A stretch of DNA of 64,000 nt from CAVOHU01 sp963843385 (GTDB lineage: Bacteria > Acidobacteriota > Vicinamibacteria > Vicinamibacterales > JAKQTR01). The position numbers were made by a program, and so were the translations under genes. This document shows, piece by piece, positions 10,018-18,692 of this stretch. The DNA lies in contig CAWJJY010000007.1 in NCBI GenBank assembly GCA_963843385.1, positions 930,001 to 994,000 of the forward strand, written 5' to 3'. Under the pieces are notes generated by a model. That model was not told the origin of the DNA and did no database searches. It was given only the letters and a program-made list of their open reading frames with translations. Positions within the stretch are counted from its first letter, which is position 1. Each line of letters starts with the position of its first letter.

Positions 10018-12318
10018 ATGAACGAAGGCCGCTCGTCGCTCACATCGCTCCAGCTCTCCCGGCCGGCACCGCCGGCTCCGACCAAAGGCCCCGCCTCGCC
10101 TCGGCGGCGGCGCGCCATGCGCGACAAGCCCGCGGTGCTGCTGGTGGGGATTCTGCTGCTCGGGGCCGCGCTGGCCGGCACGATGACGCTGGCCAACCGC
10201 TCGGCGACGCTGGCGCCGGCCTTCCTGAGCGAGTTCGTCCTCTACGCGTTGTCGGTGGTCGACCTGACGATGCTGATGGCGCTCACATTCGTGCTGGCCA
10301 GAAGTGTCGTCAAGCTGGTCGTCGAGAGGCGCCGGGCCCTGCCGTTTGCCCGGTTCCGCGCGAAGCTCGTCACGCTGCTGCTGGCGATGACCCTGGTGCC
10401 CGCGGTGCTCGTGCTGCTGGTGGGCAGCGAACTCATCCGGACCAGCGTCGAACGCTGGTTCACCGCACCCCTGGACGACGTGCTGGACTCGGCGCGCAGG
10501 ATTGCCAGCGACTACTACCACGAGCGCCAGGGCCAGGTGACGGCCGAGGCGGCCCGGCTCGCGAAGGCGCTGGGGGATGTCGATCTGTCCGGATCCGACG
10601 TGCGCCAGGCGAGAGAGGTGGTGGCGCCGGAGGTCACGCAGCAAAGGGCGGGCCTGGTCGAAGTCTACCGGGTGGTTCGGGTCGGGGGCGCGCTCCCGCA
10701 GGTCGTCCCGGTTGTCGACGTCGCGTCACCGTCGATGCCCCCGGCTGTGAGCCGGGCGGCCGCAGATCGGATCGCAGCCAGAGCGGCGGCCGGCCAGCCG
10801 GACACGTGGGTGCGGGAGCCCCTGGAGGGCGGCGGCGAACTGATCCGGGCGGCGGCCGTCGTGCGCAAGGCTGACGGCGTGGTGATCGGCGTCGTCGTGG
10901 CGAGCGACCATCTGACCGGGGATCTGGCGACGCGCTCCCGACGCATGACGAACGCCTACGAGTCGTACACGCAGCTCCAGGTCCTGAAGCGCCCGTTGAC
11001 GGGCGTGTATCTCTCGTTCTTTCTCATGGTCACGCTCATGATTCTGGTGGGCGCGACCTGGATGGGGCTCTACCTCGCCAAGCGCATCACGCGTCCGGTC
11101 CTGCTGCTGGCGGCAGCCGCACGGGAAATCGGCGCCGGCCACTACGAGCACCGCGTCGAGCGCGAGACGGCGGACGAGTTCGGGTCGCTGGTCGATGCCT
11201 TCAACAGCATGGCCGACGAGCTGGCGACCAGCCGCCGCAGGCTCGAGCGGTTCACCGTGGACCTGCAGCGGAAACACACGGAGGTGGAGGAGCGCCGCCG
11301 GTACACCGAAGCGATCCTCGAGCGCATTGCGACCGGGGTGGTGTCGATTGACGCGGCCGGCCGGGTGACGACAGTCAACGCGGCGGCCACCCGGCTCCTC
11401 GGGCTCGATCAGGGCGTGATCGGGCAATCCGCCTCCGCCGTGTTCAGCCGGCCCGAGCTCGAAGGGCTGGCTGAGCTGGTGCTCGGCGCGGCGTCGGTGA
11501 AAGGCGATCAGCCGGCGCAGGAGATCGCGCTCGCCCGAGAGGGTCGTGAAGTGCACCTCGCGGCAGCGGCGACGCCGCTGCACGGCGAGGGCGGCCAGGC
11601 CGAGGGCAGCGTGCTCGTCTTCGACGACATCACGCCCCTGATGCGCGCGCAGAAGGTCGCGGCCTGGCGTGAGGTGGCGCGGCGGCTCGCCCACGAGATC
11701 AAGAATCCCCTGACGCCGATCCAGCTCTGTGCGCAGCGGCTTCAGCGGCAGTTTGCCACGGCCCCGCCGAACGTGCGGTCGCTGGTGGATGAGTGCACCT
11801 CGACGATTGTCGGAGAGGTCGAATCGCTGAAGGCCCTGGTCGACGAGTTCTCGCAGTTTGCGCGAATGCCGTCCCCGAGGCGGGTGCCCACCGACCTGCA
11901 CGAGCTGCTGCGGACCACGCTGGCACTCTACGACGGCCTGTTCAAGGACGTGAAGATCGACACGCTGTTCGCCGTGTCGCTGCCCAAGGTCCGGCTGGAT
12001 CCCGACCAGGTCCGTCGCGTGATCATCAACCTGCTCGACAACGCGATCGAGGCGTTCAACCAGCGCGGCCAGATCGTCGTCGAGACGCAGCACGACGCGG
12101 GGAACAGCCTCGTGCGGATCATCGTGGCGGACAGCGGGCCTGGCATCCCGTCGGACGAGCGCGACAAGCTCTTCATGCCGTATTACTCGACCAAGCGGCG
12201 GGGCAGCGGCCTCGGGCTGGCGATTGTCCGCCGAATCGTCGCGGAGCACGGCGGGAGCATCGAGGTCGGGGACAATCAGCCGAGGGGCACGCGGTTCACG
12301 GTCGAGTTGCCCGTGTAG
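10018..12318 (+). CDS. ntrY: NtrY-like membrane sensor histidine kinase
   Basis: 766 residues from ATG 10018 (GTG 10003 is possible). Order: two N-terminal transmembrane helices (about 40-60, 70-95), a third at about 115-137, a periplasmic domain, a fourth helix (about 332-354), HAMP, PAS (about 430-530), HisKA with the H-box REVARRLAHEIKNPL (His about 559), and a HATPase with NLLDNAIEAF, DSGPGI and GSGLGLAIV. It would phosphorylate the NtrX-type regulator encoded 37 bases downstream. Family members respond to nitrogen or redox/envelope signals; the signal here is unknown. Confidence 0.9.
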   Translation: MNEGRSSLTSLQLSRPAPPAPTKGPASPRRRRAMRDKPAVLLVGILLLGAALAGTMTLANRSATLAPAFLSEFVLYALSVVDLTMLMALTFVLARSVVKLVVERRRALPFARFRAKLVTLLLAMTLVPAVLVLLVGSELIRTSVERWFTAPLDDVLDSARRIASDYYHERQGQVTAEAARLAKALGDVDLSGSDVRQAREVVAPEVTQQRAGLVEVYRVVRVGGALPQVVPVVDVASPSMPPAVSRAAADRIAARAAAGQPDTWVREPLEGGGELIRAAAVVRKADGVVIGVVVASDHLTGDLATRSRRMTNAYESYTQLQVLKRPLTGVYLSFFLMVTLMILVGATWMGLYLAKRITRPVLLLAAAAREIGAGHYEHRVERETADEFGSLVDAFNSMADELATSRRRLERFTVDLQRKHTEVEERRRYTEAILERIATGVVSIDAAGRVTTVNAAATRLLGLDQGVIGQSASAVFSRPELEGLAELVLGAASVKGDQPAQEIALAREGREVHLAAAATPLHGEGGQAEGSVLVFDDITPLMRAQKVAAWREVARRLAHEIKNPLTPIQLCAQRLQRQFATAPPNVRSLVDECTSTIVGEVESLKALVDEFSQFARMPSPRRVPTDLHELLRTTLALYDGLFKDVKIDTLFAVSLPKVRLDPDQVRRVIINLLDNAIEAFNQRGQIVVETQHDAGNSLVRIIVADSGPGIPSDERDKLFMPYYSTKRRGSGLGLAIVRRIVAEHGGSIEVGDNQPRGTRFTVELPV

Positions 12319-12355
12319 CGCCGCTCCGGACCATCGCGTAGCGTGGCGAGGTGAT

Positions 12356-13741
12356 GTGAAGGCAGCCGTTCTCATCGTCGACGATGAACCGGGAGTCCGC
12401 GCGGCGCTGACCGGCGTCCTGCGCGACGAGGGCTATGCCGTCGAGGCCGTCGAGAGCGGCGAGGCCTGCCTCGATCGAATGACGCGCACCGCCTACGACA
12501 TCGTGCTGCTCGACATCTGGCTGCCCGGCGTCGATGGCCTGGCCACCCTGGAGCGGATGCGCGAGCGCCAGGTCGACTCCACCGTCGTGATGATCTCGGG
12601 GCACGGGAACATCGAGTCGGCCGTCCGCGCGATCAAGCTCGGCGCGTACGATTTCCTCGAGAAGCCGCTCTCGCTCGAGAAGACGGTGCTCGTGGTCGCC
12701 AACGCGGTACGCCAGCGCAGGCTCGAAGCCGAGAACAAGGCGCTTCGTGCGCGGGTCGACCAGGACCTGACCATGGTGGGCGAGAGCTATGCCATGAACC
12801 AGCTGCGGGAGCAGGTGGCCATGGCCGCCCCGACCAACGGGCGCGTGCTCATCAGCGGCGAGAACGGGACCGGCAAGGAGCTGGTCGCGCGCACGGTCCA
12901 CAACCTGAGCAAGCGCCGCGGCGGCGCGTTCGTGGAAGTCAACTGCGCGGCGATTCCCGAGGAGCTGATCGAGTCGGAGCTCTTCGGTCACGTCCGCGGC
13001 GCCTATACCGGCGCGGTGTCGGACCGGCGAGGCAAGTTCGAGCTGGCCGACGGCGGCACGATCTTCCTGGACGAGATCGCCGACATGAGCCTGAAGACCC
13101 AGGCCAAGGTGCTGCGCGTGCTCCAGGAGCAGGTGGTCGAGCCTGTCGGCGGCAGCGCCCGGGTGCGGGTGGACACGCGGGTGCTCACCGCCACGAACAA
13201 GGACCTCCCGGCCGAGATCAAGGCCGGCCGGTTTCGGGAGGACCTGTACTTCCGCCTGAACGTGATCCCGATCTTCGTGCCGCCGCTTCGGGAACGCCGC
13301 GAGGACATCCAGCTGCTGGCGCGGCATTTCGTGCGGGTGTTCGCGCGCGAGTACGGCCGGCGGCCGAAGACGCTCGGCGATGATGCGTTGGACGTCCTGA
13401 CGAACTATGCGTGGCCGGGCAACGTGCGAGAACTCCGGAACGTCCTCGAGCGACTCATGATCATGGTGCCCGGCGAGATGATCGACGCCTCTCACCTGGC
13501 GTTTCTCGATTCGGCCGGCACGCCCAGAACCGATGAGGAGGTCCCCGAGCTGGTGACGCTCCACGAGGCGCGGGACCAGTTCGAGCGCACCTACATCCTC
13601 CGCGCCCTTGCGCTGCAGCAGGGCAACATCTCCAGGACCGCGGACGTGCTCGGCGTGGAACGCAGCAATCTCTATCGCAAGATGCGGTCGCTTGGCATAC
13701 CCCCGGCGCGGCAGGGCGATCGCGACGACGAGTCGGCGTAA
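12356..13741 (+). CDS. ntrX: NtrX/NtrC-type sigma-54 response regulator
   Basis: 461 residues from GTG 12356 with GAGG upstream. A receiver domain with phospho-acceptor Asp53 (VLLDIWLPG) is followed by an AAA+ domain with Walker A GENGTGKELVAR, the sigma-54 contact loop GAYTGA and Walker B GGTIFLDEIAD. The C-terminal Fis-type HTH is QQGNISRTADVLGVERSNL. In the GAFTGA loop Phe is replaced by Tyr, a variant often seen in active proteins. It pairs with NtrY. It is the only sigma-54 activator in the window, and a sigma-54-like site precedes pilM. Confidence 0.92.
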   Translation: MKAAVLIVDDEPGVRAALTGVLRDEGYAVEAVESGEACLDRMTRTAYDIVLLDIWLPGVDGLATLERMRERQVDSTVVMISGHGNIESAVRAIKLGAYDFLEKPLSLEKTVLVVANAVRQRRLEAENKALRARVDQDLTMVGESYAMNQLREQVAMAAPTNGRVLISGENGTGKELVARTVHNLSKRRGGAFVEVNCAAIPEELIESELFGHVRGAYTGAVSDRRGKFELADGGTIFLDEIADMSLKTQAKVLRVLQEQVVEPVGGSARVRVDTRVLTATNKDLPAEIKAGRFREDLYFRLNVIPIFVPPLRERREDIQLLARHFVRVFAREYGRRPKTLGDDALDVLTNYAWPGNVRELRNVLERLMIMVPGEMIDASHLAFLDSAGTPRTDEEVPELVTLHEARDQFERTYILRALALQQGNISRTADVLGVERSNLYRKMRSLGIPPARQGDRDDESA

Positions 13742-13766
13742 GTCCCCGAATCGCGTCGTGACCCGA

Positions 13767-13796
13767 TTGACTGTCTCTCCGTCTTTGGCCGACAAT
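13767..13796 (+). promoter_or_regulatory. Sigma-70 promoter for the TPR/RDD gene pair
   Basis: TTGACT (13767-13772), an 18-base spacer, then GACAAT (13791-13796). It lies between ntrX and the ATG at 13820, giving a leader of about 17 bases. Confidence 0.6.
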
Positions 13797-13819
13797 AGCG
13801 ACCAGTTCTCCTGACGATC

Positions 13820-14704
13820 ATGTCCGATCCCATTAGCAGACCGGCAGGGCCGAACGAGGCCCACGACAACGCCGAACGCGACGCGAAGATCGACGAGTTG
13901 CTGCTGGTGGGCCTCGATCACTATTTCGCTGGCCGGTACCAGGAAGCGATCAACGTCTGGGGTCGGGTCCTGTTCCTCGATCGCGTGCACGCCAGGGCGC
14001 GCGCCTACATCGAACGCGCCCGGAGCGCGCTGGCCGAACGCCAACGCAAAGCCGAGGAGTTGCTGCACGAGGGGGTCGCGGCCTTCCAGAGAGGGGACGG
14101 CGACAGCGCGCGGGAGTTGTTGACCTCGGCAGTCGACCAGGGCGGACCGCAGGACGTTGCGCTTGCGTATCTTGGCCGCCTGGAGCGGCTCGAAGGCCCG
14201 GCGGCGTCGGCCGAGCCCGCCTCGGCCGGGGCGAAACCCGCCAGGCGCAAGCGCCTCGCCAGCGCGGATCGATTGTTCCGTCGCGGGGGTCCCCGGCCGG
14301 TTCGAGCCTGGCCGCTGGTCGGCCTGGCGATCGCCATCGCCGCCCTGATCGTGTTCGCGGCCTCACGCGACCTGTTCGGTCCGCTGCTCTCGGTCGATCT
14401 GAGCTGGGGCGGTCCGACATCGGCCACGTCCGCCGCCGGACCGGCCGATCAACTTCCCGTTCCCCGCTCGGGCGAAATGATCCTCTCCCGGGTGCGAACC
14501 CTGTACGCGTCAGGTCGCTTGAAGGACGCGTTGGCCTCGCTCGATGACGTGGCGCAGGGCGACCCGTTGTTCGCCGAGGCGTCGCGGTTGCGAAGTGACA
14601 TCCAGCGCGCGTTGCTGGAGGCCACCGACACGACCCGCCTGCCCTTGGCGCCCGCGCGCCCGGCGCAGGATGAGACCGGCCGAGGTGGAGCAGGGCGCGA
14701 ATGA
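13820..14704 (+). CDS. TPR-containing membrane-anchored protein
   Basis: 294 residues. The N-terminal half has TPR-like helices (LDHYFAGRYQEAINVWGRVL, then a second repeat at LLHEGVAAFQRGDGDSARELL). A single transmembrane helix (about 167-187, AWPLVGLAIAIAALIVFAAS) is followed by a C-terminal TPR-like unit (VRTLYASGRLKDALASLDDV). Probably a scaffold at the inner membrane. Its stop overlaps the next start (ATGA at 14701), so it is translationally coupled to the zinc-ribbon/RDD gene. Confidence 0.7.
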   Translation: MSDPISRPAGPNEAHDNAERDAKIDELLLVGLDHYFAGRYQEAINVWGRVLFLDRVHARARAYIERARSALAERQRKAEELLHEGVAAFQRGDGDSARELLTSAVDQGGPQDVALAYLGRLERLEGPAASAEPASAGAKPARRKRLASADRLFRRGGPRPVRAWPLVGLAIAIAALIVFAASRDLFGPLLSVDLSWGGPTSATSAAGPADQLPVPRSGEMILSRVRTLYASGRLKDALASLDDVAQGDPLFAEASRLRSDIQRALLEATDTTRLPLAPARPAQDETGRGGAGRE

Positions 14705-15615
14705 AGTGTCCGAAGTGCGGCTATCTCGGCTTCGATGACGTAGACCGTTGCAAGAACTGCGGCTACACGTTTGCCTTGTCGTCGGTCGAGTCTCCCGTGC
14801 CCCGTCTCCCGCCGCGTGACCGACCGCCGCTTCGGGATTCGACCAGCCACGGGCTTCCGGACCCTGCGGAGGCGGGCGCCAGGAGAGGCAGACCGCATCC
14901 AGCCGCGCCGCGTGCGGCCTCCGCATTCGACAGAACGATTCAGGCGCCACCCGACAGCGGGCCGCTCGATCTGCCGCTGTTCGACGTGCCGGAGATCGGA
15001 GCCCCTCGTCCGACGCCGCCTGCCCGGCCGCCCCTCTCGGTTAGGAAGGCCACGCCGAGCCCGACCCGGGTCCGGCAGCGATACGAGCAATCGACGCCAA
15101 CAGAACTCGACCTTGGATTTCAGCTTCCTTCGCCGTCGTCGGTGGGGCCCGATGCCGGGCCGGCCCCGCCGGTCGAGACGCTCCCGACGCCGGCACGCGG
15201 TGAGCGTACCGGTCCGGCCCGCCGGGTGCTCGCAGCCCTGATCGACGTGACGCTGATGGCGGCCATTGACCTGGCCGTGCTCTACTTCACGATTCGCATC
15301 GCCGGCCTCGCGCCGTCCGAGGTCGGGCTCCTGCCGCGCGCGCCGCTCGCGGCGTTTTTCCTCCTGCTGGATCTCGGCTACGTGTGGGTCTTCACGGGAA
15401 CGGTGGGACAGACCCTCGGCAAGATGGCCACCGGCATCGCGGTCGTTCCCGACGACCGGTCGCGCCTGGATCTGGGGCGGAGCGCGCTGCGCACGGCGTG
15501 CTCCCTCGTCACGGTGGCGACGCTCGGCCTGGGTTTCCTGCCCGCGCTGCTCGGCGAGGAGCGGTCGCTCCACGATCGTCTTGCGCGCACGCGCGTCTTC
15601 CGCAGGGCATCCTGA
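14701..15615 (+). CDS. Zinc-ribbon plus RDD membrane protein
   Basis: 304 residues. An N-terminal zinc ribbon (CPKC at 3-6, CKNC at 17-20) is followed by a long Pro/Arg-rich linker to about 165. The RDD domain has three hydrophobic helices (GERTGPARRVLAALIDVTLM, FFLLLDLGYVWVFTGTVGQT, CSLVTVATLGLGFLPALLG). The paired Asp/Arg residues of the RDD name are visible at ALIDVT and in the KMATGIAVVPDDRSRLD region. RDD proteins are proposed transporters or antiporters. Coupled to the preceding TPR gene. Confidence 0.75.
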   Translation: MKCPKCGYLGFDDVDRCKNCGYTFALSSVESPVPRLPPRDRPPLRDSTSHGLPDPAEAGARRGRPHPAAPRAASAFDRTIQAPPDSGPLDLPLFDVPEIGAPRPTPPARPPLSVRKATPSPTRVRQRYEQSTPTELDLGFQLPSPSSVGPDAGPAPPVETLPTPARGERTGPARRVLAALIDVTLMAAIDLAVLYFTIRIAGLAPSEVGLLPRAPLAAFFLLLDLGYVWVFTGTVGQTLGKMATGIAVVPDDRSRLDLGRSALRTACSLVTVATLGLGFLPALLGEERSLHDRLARTRVFRRAS

Positions 15616-15647
15616 CGACTTCAGCCCGTCCCGAACCTGATCCGCGT

Positions 15648-16133
15648 ATGACCACCGTCCCGACCAAGATGACACGAGTCGCGCTGCTGCTGGCTACGTG
15701 GCTCAATCTCGGCTACTCGCCTGTTGCGCCGGGCACCGTCGGAACGCTCGGCGGGCTGGTGCTGCTCGCCGCCATCCGCTGGACCGGGTCACTGCCGCTC
15801 GAGATCGCCGCCATAGGGGTCCTGCTCGCGCTCGGGGTCTGGAGCGCCCACGTCGCGGAGCGGCATTTCGGCCTCGAGGATCCCGGTCCCGTGGTCATCG
15901 ACGAGGTCGCCGGCATTCTCATCACGCTGGTCCTTCTCCCCTCCGTCTGGCAGGTGTTCCTGGCGGGCTTCGTGCTGTTTCGGATTTTCGACATCGTCAA
16001 GCCCTATCCCGCCGGCCGGCTCGAGCGGCTGCGAGGCGGGGTGGGCATCATGGCAGACGATGTCATGGCGGCCATCTATGCGAACCTGGTGCTCCAGGTC
16101 GCGGTATGGGCACGGCCAGGATGGTTCGTGTGA
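15648..16133 (+). CDS. pgpA: Phosphatidylglycerophosphatase A
   Basis: 161 residues, starting at ATG 15648. It contains GYSPVAPGTVGTLGGL, DPGPVVIDEVAGILITL and FRIFDIVKPYPAGRLE, the conserved acidic and Gly/Pro motifs of PgpA, plus several membrane helices. It removes phosphate from phosphatidylglycerophosphate to give phosphatidylglycerol. Its stop overlaps the cinA start as GTGA, a pairing of pgpA and cinA seen in many bacteria. Confidence 0.93.
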   Translation: MTTVPTKMTRVALLLATWLNLGYSPVAPGTVGTLGGLVLLAAIRWTGSLPLEIAAIGVLLALGVWSAHVAERHFGLEDPGPVVIDEVAGILITLVLLPSVWQVFLAGFVLFRIFDIVKPYPAGRLERLRGGVGIMADDVMAAIYANLVLQVAVWARPGWFV

Positions 16134-17455
16134 GCAGCCCGCCGGAGTTCGCGCCGCGATGGGCCGAGGTCATCGCCGTCGGGACGGAACTGCTGGTCCC
16201 TCCGAAGCTGGACACCAACTCGGTCTTCATCACCGAACGCCTGAACGAGATCGGAGTCCAGGTTCGCGCGAAGACGGTCGTCGGCGACGTTCGGGCGGAT
16301 CTCGAGTCGGTGCTGCGCGGCGCCCTTGCGCGGACCGAGCTCGTGGTGGTCAGCGGGGGACTCGGGCCGACCGACGACGATCTGACGCGTGAGTCGGTCG
16401 CCGCCGTGCTGGGAGTCGGACTGGACGAGGATGCCGCCATCGTCGAGCGCATCCGGCGCCGGTTCGTGAACCGCGGCATGGTCATGCCAGAGGTCAATCG
16501 GCGCCAGGCGCTCGTTCCGCGCGGGGCGACCGTCCTCGAGAACGAGAGGGGCACGGCGCCCGGCTTGTGGATCCCGCATGGCGACTGCGTAATCGTCGTT
16601 CTTCCTGGGCCGCCGCGCGAGCTGCGTGCGCTGTTCGATCGCGTGGTGCGGGAACGCCTGACGCCGACCGCGGGCGCACGGCGACTGTATCGTTGCGTGA
16701 TCAGGACCGCCGGCCGGAGCGAGTCGCACATCGAGGAAATCGCACAGCCGATCTACTCGCGATGGACCGAGGGCTCGTTGCCGATCACGACCACCGTGCT
16801 GGCCTCCCCGAGCCAGATCGAGCTGCACCTCACGGTAGCTGCCGCCTCCGAGCAGGACGGGCGCTCGCGGCTCGACGAGGCAATCGCGGAGCTCTCCCCA
16901 GCCCTGGGCCGGGATCTGGTCAGCGCTGACGGCTCAACTCTCGAAGAAGTCGTCGGCCGCGAACTCAGCGCGCGGCACTGGCGCATCGGCGTCGCCGAGT
17001 CCTGCACCGGCGGATTGGTCTCGTCGCGGCTGACGGATGTGTCGGGCAGCTCGAACTACGTGGCGTTCAACACGGTGTGCTACAGCAACGAATCGAAGAT
17101 CCGTGAGCTGGGCGTAGCGGAGACGGTCATTGCGGAGCACGGCGCGGTGAGCGAACCGGTGGCGCTCGCGATGGCCAGGGGGGCGCGGGAGCGCGCGTCC
17201 TCCCAGGTTGGAGTGGGCGTAACGGGGATCGCAGGGCCGACGGGTGGTACGCCGTTGAAGCCGGTCGGCACGGTTGCCATTGCGGTTGTGGCCGATCATC
17301 GAACCCGCGTTCATACGTTTCTGTTCCCCGGAAATCGGACACTCGTCAAGTCGTTCGCGGCCCAAACGGCCCTCGACATGGTTCGCCGACTGCTCCTGGA
17401 TCTCGCGGAGGGCCAGCCCGATGGTAGCGAGGGACCGCCGGCGGCGGGGCAGTGA
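16130..17455 (+). CDS. cinA: CinA family protein (nicotinamide-nucleotide amidohydrolase / ADP-ribose pyrophosphatase)
   Basis: 441 residues from GTG 16130; an in-frame ATG at 16121 is also possible. The N-terminal MoCF-like COG1058 domain has GTELLVPPKLDTNS and GGLGPTDDDLTRE. The C-terminal PncC domain has GVAESCTGGLVSSRLTDVSG and GVTGIAGPTGG. It recycles NMN to nicotinate mononucleotide and is also linked to competence in some bacteria. It sits between pgpA and thpR with overlapping ends. Confidence 0.93.
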   Translation: MSSPPEFAPRWAEVIAVGTELLVPPKLDTNSVFITERLNEIGVQVRAKTVVGDVRADLESVLRGALARTELVVVSGGLGPTDDDLTRESVAAVLGVGLDEDAAIVERIRRRFVNRGMVMPEVNRRQALVPRGATVLENERGTAPGLWIPHGDCVIVVLPGPPRELRALFDRVVRERLTPTAGARRLYRCVIRTAGRSESHIEEIAQPIYSRWTEGSLPITTTVLASPSQIELHLTVAAASEQDGRSRLDEAIAELSPALGRDLVSADGSTLEEVVGRELSARHWRIGVAESCTGGLVSSRLTDVSGSSNYVAFNTVCYSNESKIRELGVAETVIAEHGAVSEPVALAMARGARERASSQVGVGVTGIAGPTGGTPLKPVGTVAIAVVADHRTRVHTFLFPGNRTLVKSFAAQTALDMVRRLLLDLAEGQPDGSEGPPAAGQ

Positions 17456-18645
17456 TGCGGCTCTTCATTGCCGTGGAACTCGGCCTGGAGATGCGAAGCG
17501 CGTTGATGACATTCGCCGGACAGGCCAGAGAGGAACTCGGACGAGGATCGCCTGAAGCGGCCCGGGCCATCAAGTGGGTGGGAGAGAACCAGCTGCACCT
17601 GACGCTCCACTTCCTTGGCGATACAGCCAGTGAGCGGGCGGAAGCTCTTGCAGCACGCCTGGCCGGCCCGTCGGACCAGGCGTCGTTCGCCGTCGGGCTT
17701 GGCGGGATCGGCTGGTTTCCGCCCGTTGGTGCCCCGCGCGTCATCTGGGTCGAGGTCGTCCGCGGCCAGGCCGAATTGGCTGCTCTGCATCAGGAAGTCG
17801 GGCGCCGGCTCGTCGACCTCGGGTTCGTGCTGGAATCACGGAGATTCCAGCCGCACCTGACCCTGGGAAGGGTCAAGCGGCCGATTGGCCCAGCGTCGCT
17901 GAACCTCATCCGCCCGCTTGTGTTCGACCGGCCCGAGACGACGCGCGTCGACCACGCCACGCTCTACGAGAGCCTGTTGACGCCGGCGGGGCCGGTGTAC
18001 ACTTCCGCTTGCTCGAATGAACCTGGCACCATGACGACGGCTGCGATCGTCGCAACGGCGTATTTCCTCGGATCGATACCCTTCGCGTGGCTGTTTGCGT
18101 GGGGCGTCGGAGGTGTCGACGTCCGGGTGGCGGGCAGCGGCAATGTCGGGGCGACCAACGTACTTCGCACGAGCGGTTCGACGGCGGCGTTCTTCACGGC
18201 CGCGCTCGACATTGCGAAGGGCGCCGCGGCGGTTTCGCTGGCGCGCTGGCTGGGAGCGAGCGACGGGGTCGCGGCCGCGGCCGGCGTGGCCGTCGTGCTC
18301 GGCCACGTCTACCCGGTCTGGCTGCGATTCAGGGGCGGCAAGGGTGTGGCGGCCGCGTGCGGCGCCTTCGCGGTGCTCGCGCCACCCGCGACCGCCATGG
18401 CGGTCGCGCTGTTCGTGCTGACCGTGTGGGGTTCACGGTTCGTCTCGCTCGGGTCGATCGCCGCAGCCATCGCCCTCGCACCGCTCGTCTACCTGGTTCA
18501 CGCCCCGCGCTCGACGGTGGCCGCGGCGACCGTCGCAGGGTTCTGGATTCTGATCCGCCATCGCGCCAACATCACACGTCTGCTCGACGGCAGCGAGCCG
18601 AGACTGGGTGTGAACGATCGCCTGGATATCACCGACGAGGAATAG
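17455..18645 (+). CDS. thpR: ThpR (RNA 2',3'-cyclic phosphodiesterase) fused in frame to PlsY
   Basis: One open frame of 396 residues. Residues 1 to about 190 are a 2H phosphoesterase of the ThpR/LigT family with both catalytic motifs: HLTLHFLG (first) and HLTLGRV (second). The frame then runs without a stop through TSACSNEPGT into a complete PlsY (see 18031). The domains act in different places, one soluble on RNA and one in the membrane on acyl-phosphate. Deleting one base near 18001-18004 would instead end ThpR at TGA 18018-18020, a normal length. So this is either a true fusion or a one-base gain. It overlaps cinA by one base. Confidence 0.8.
   Translation: MRLFIAVELGLEMRSALMTFAGQAREELGRGSPEAARAIKWVGENQLHLTLHFLGDTASERAEALAARLAGPSDQASFAVGLGGIGWFPPVGAPRVIWVEVVRGQAELAALHQEVGRRLVDLGFVLESRRFQPHLTLGRVKRPIGPASLNLIRPLVFDRPETTRVDHATLYESLLTPAGPVYTSACSNEPGTMTTAAIVATAYFLGSIPFAWLFAWGVGGVDVRVAGSGNVGATNVLRTSGSTAAFFTAALDIAKGAAAVSLARWLGASDGVAAAAGVAVVLGHVYPVWLRFRGGKGVAAACGAFAVLAPPATAMAVALFVLTVWGSRFVSLGSIAAAIALAPLVYLVHAPRSTVAAATVAGFWILIRHRANITRLLDGSEPRLGVNDRLDITDEE
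18031..18645 (+). CDS. plsY: Acyl-phosphate:glycerol-3-phosphate acyltransferase PlsY (C-terminal part of the fused frame, internal ATG)
   Basis: 204 residues if read from ATG 18031, the normal PlsY length. Motifs present: YFLGSIPFAW, then VRVAGSGNVGATNVLRTSG, VLGHVYPVWLRFRGGKGVA and the terminal SEPRLG. Five hydrophobic helices. It acylates glycerol-3-phosphate from acyl-phosphate, the first step of phospholipid synthesis. Next to gpsA, which makes its substrate. No clear Shine-Dalgarno precedes 18031, so expression from the fused frame or by coupling is possible. Confidence 0.9.
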   Translation: MTTAAIVATAYFLGSIPFAWLFAWGVGGVDVRVAGSGNVGATNVLRTSGSTAAFFTAALDIAKGAAAVSLARWLGASDGVAAAAGVAVVLGHVYPVWLRFRGGKGVAAACGAFAVLAPPATAMAVALFVLTVWGSRFVSLGSIAAAIALAPLVYLVHAPRSTVAAATVAGFWILIRHRANITRLLDGSEPRLGVNDRLDITDEE

Positions 18646-18692
18646 CGCGCCCGGGCCCTTGCCGGGGCTCTGACGACTTGGGGGAAACAGGA

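Noticed and set aside
12296..14068. 590-codon minus-strand open frame
   Set aside because: Lies opposite ntrX; high GC gives long shadow frames.
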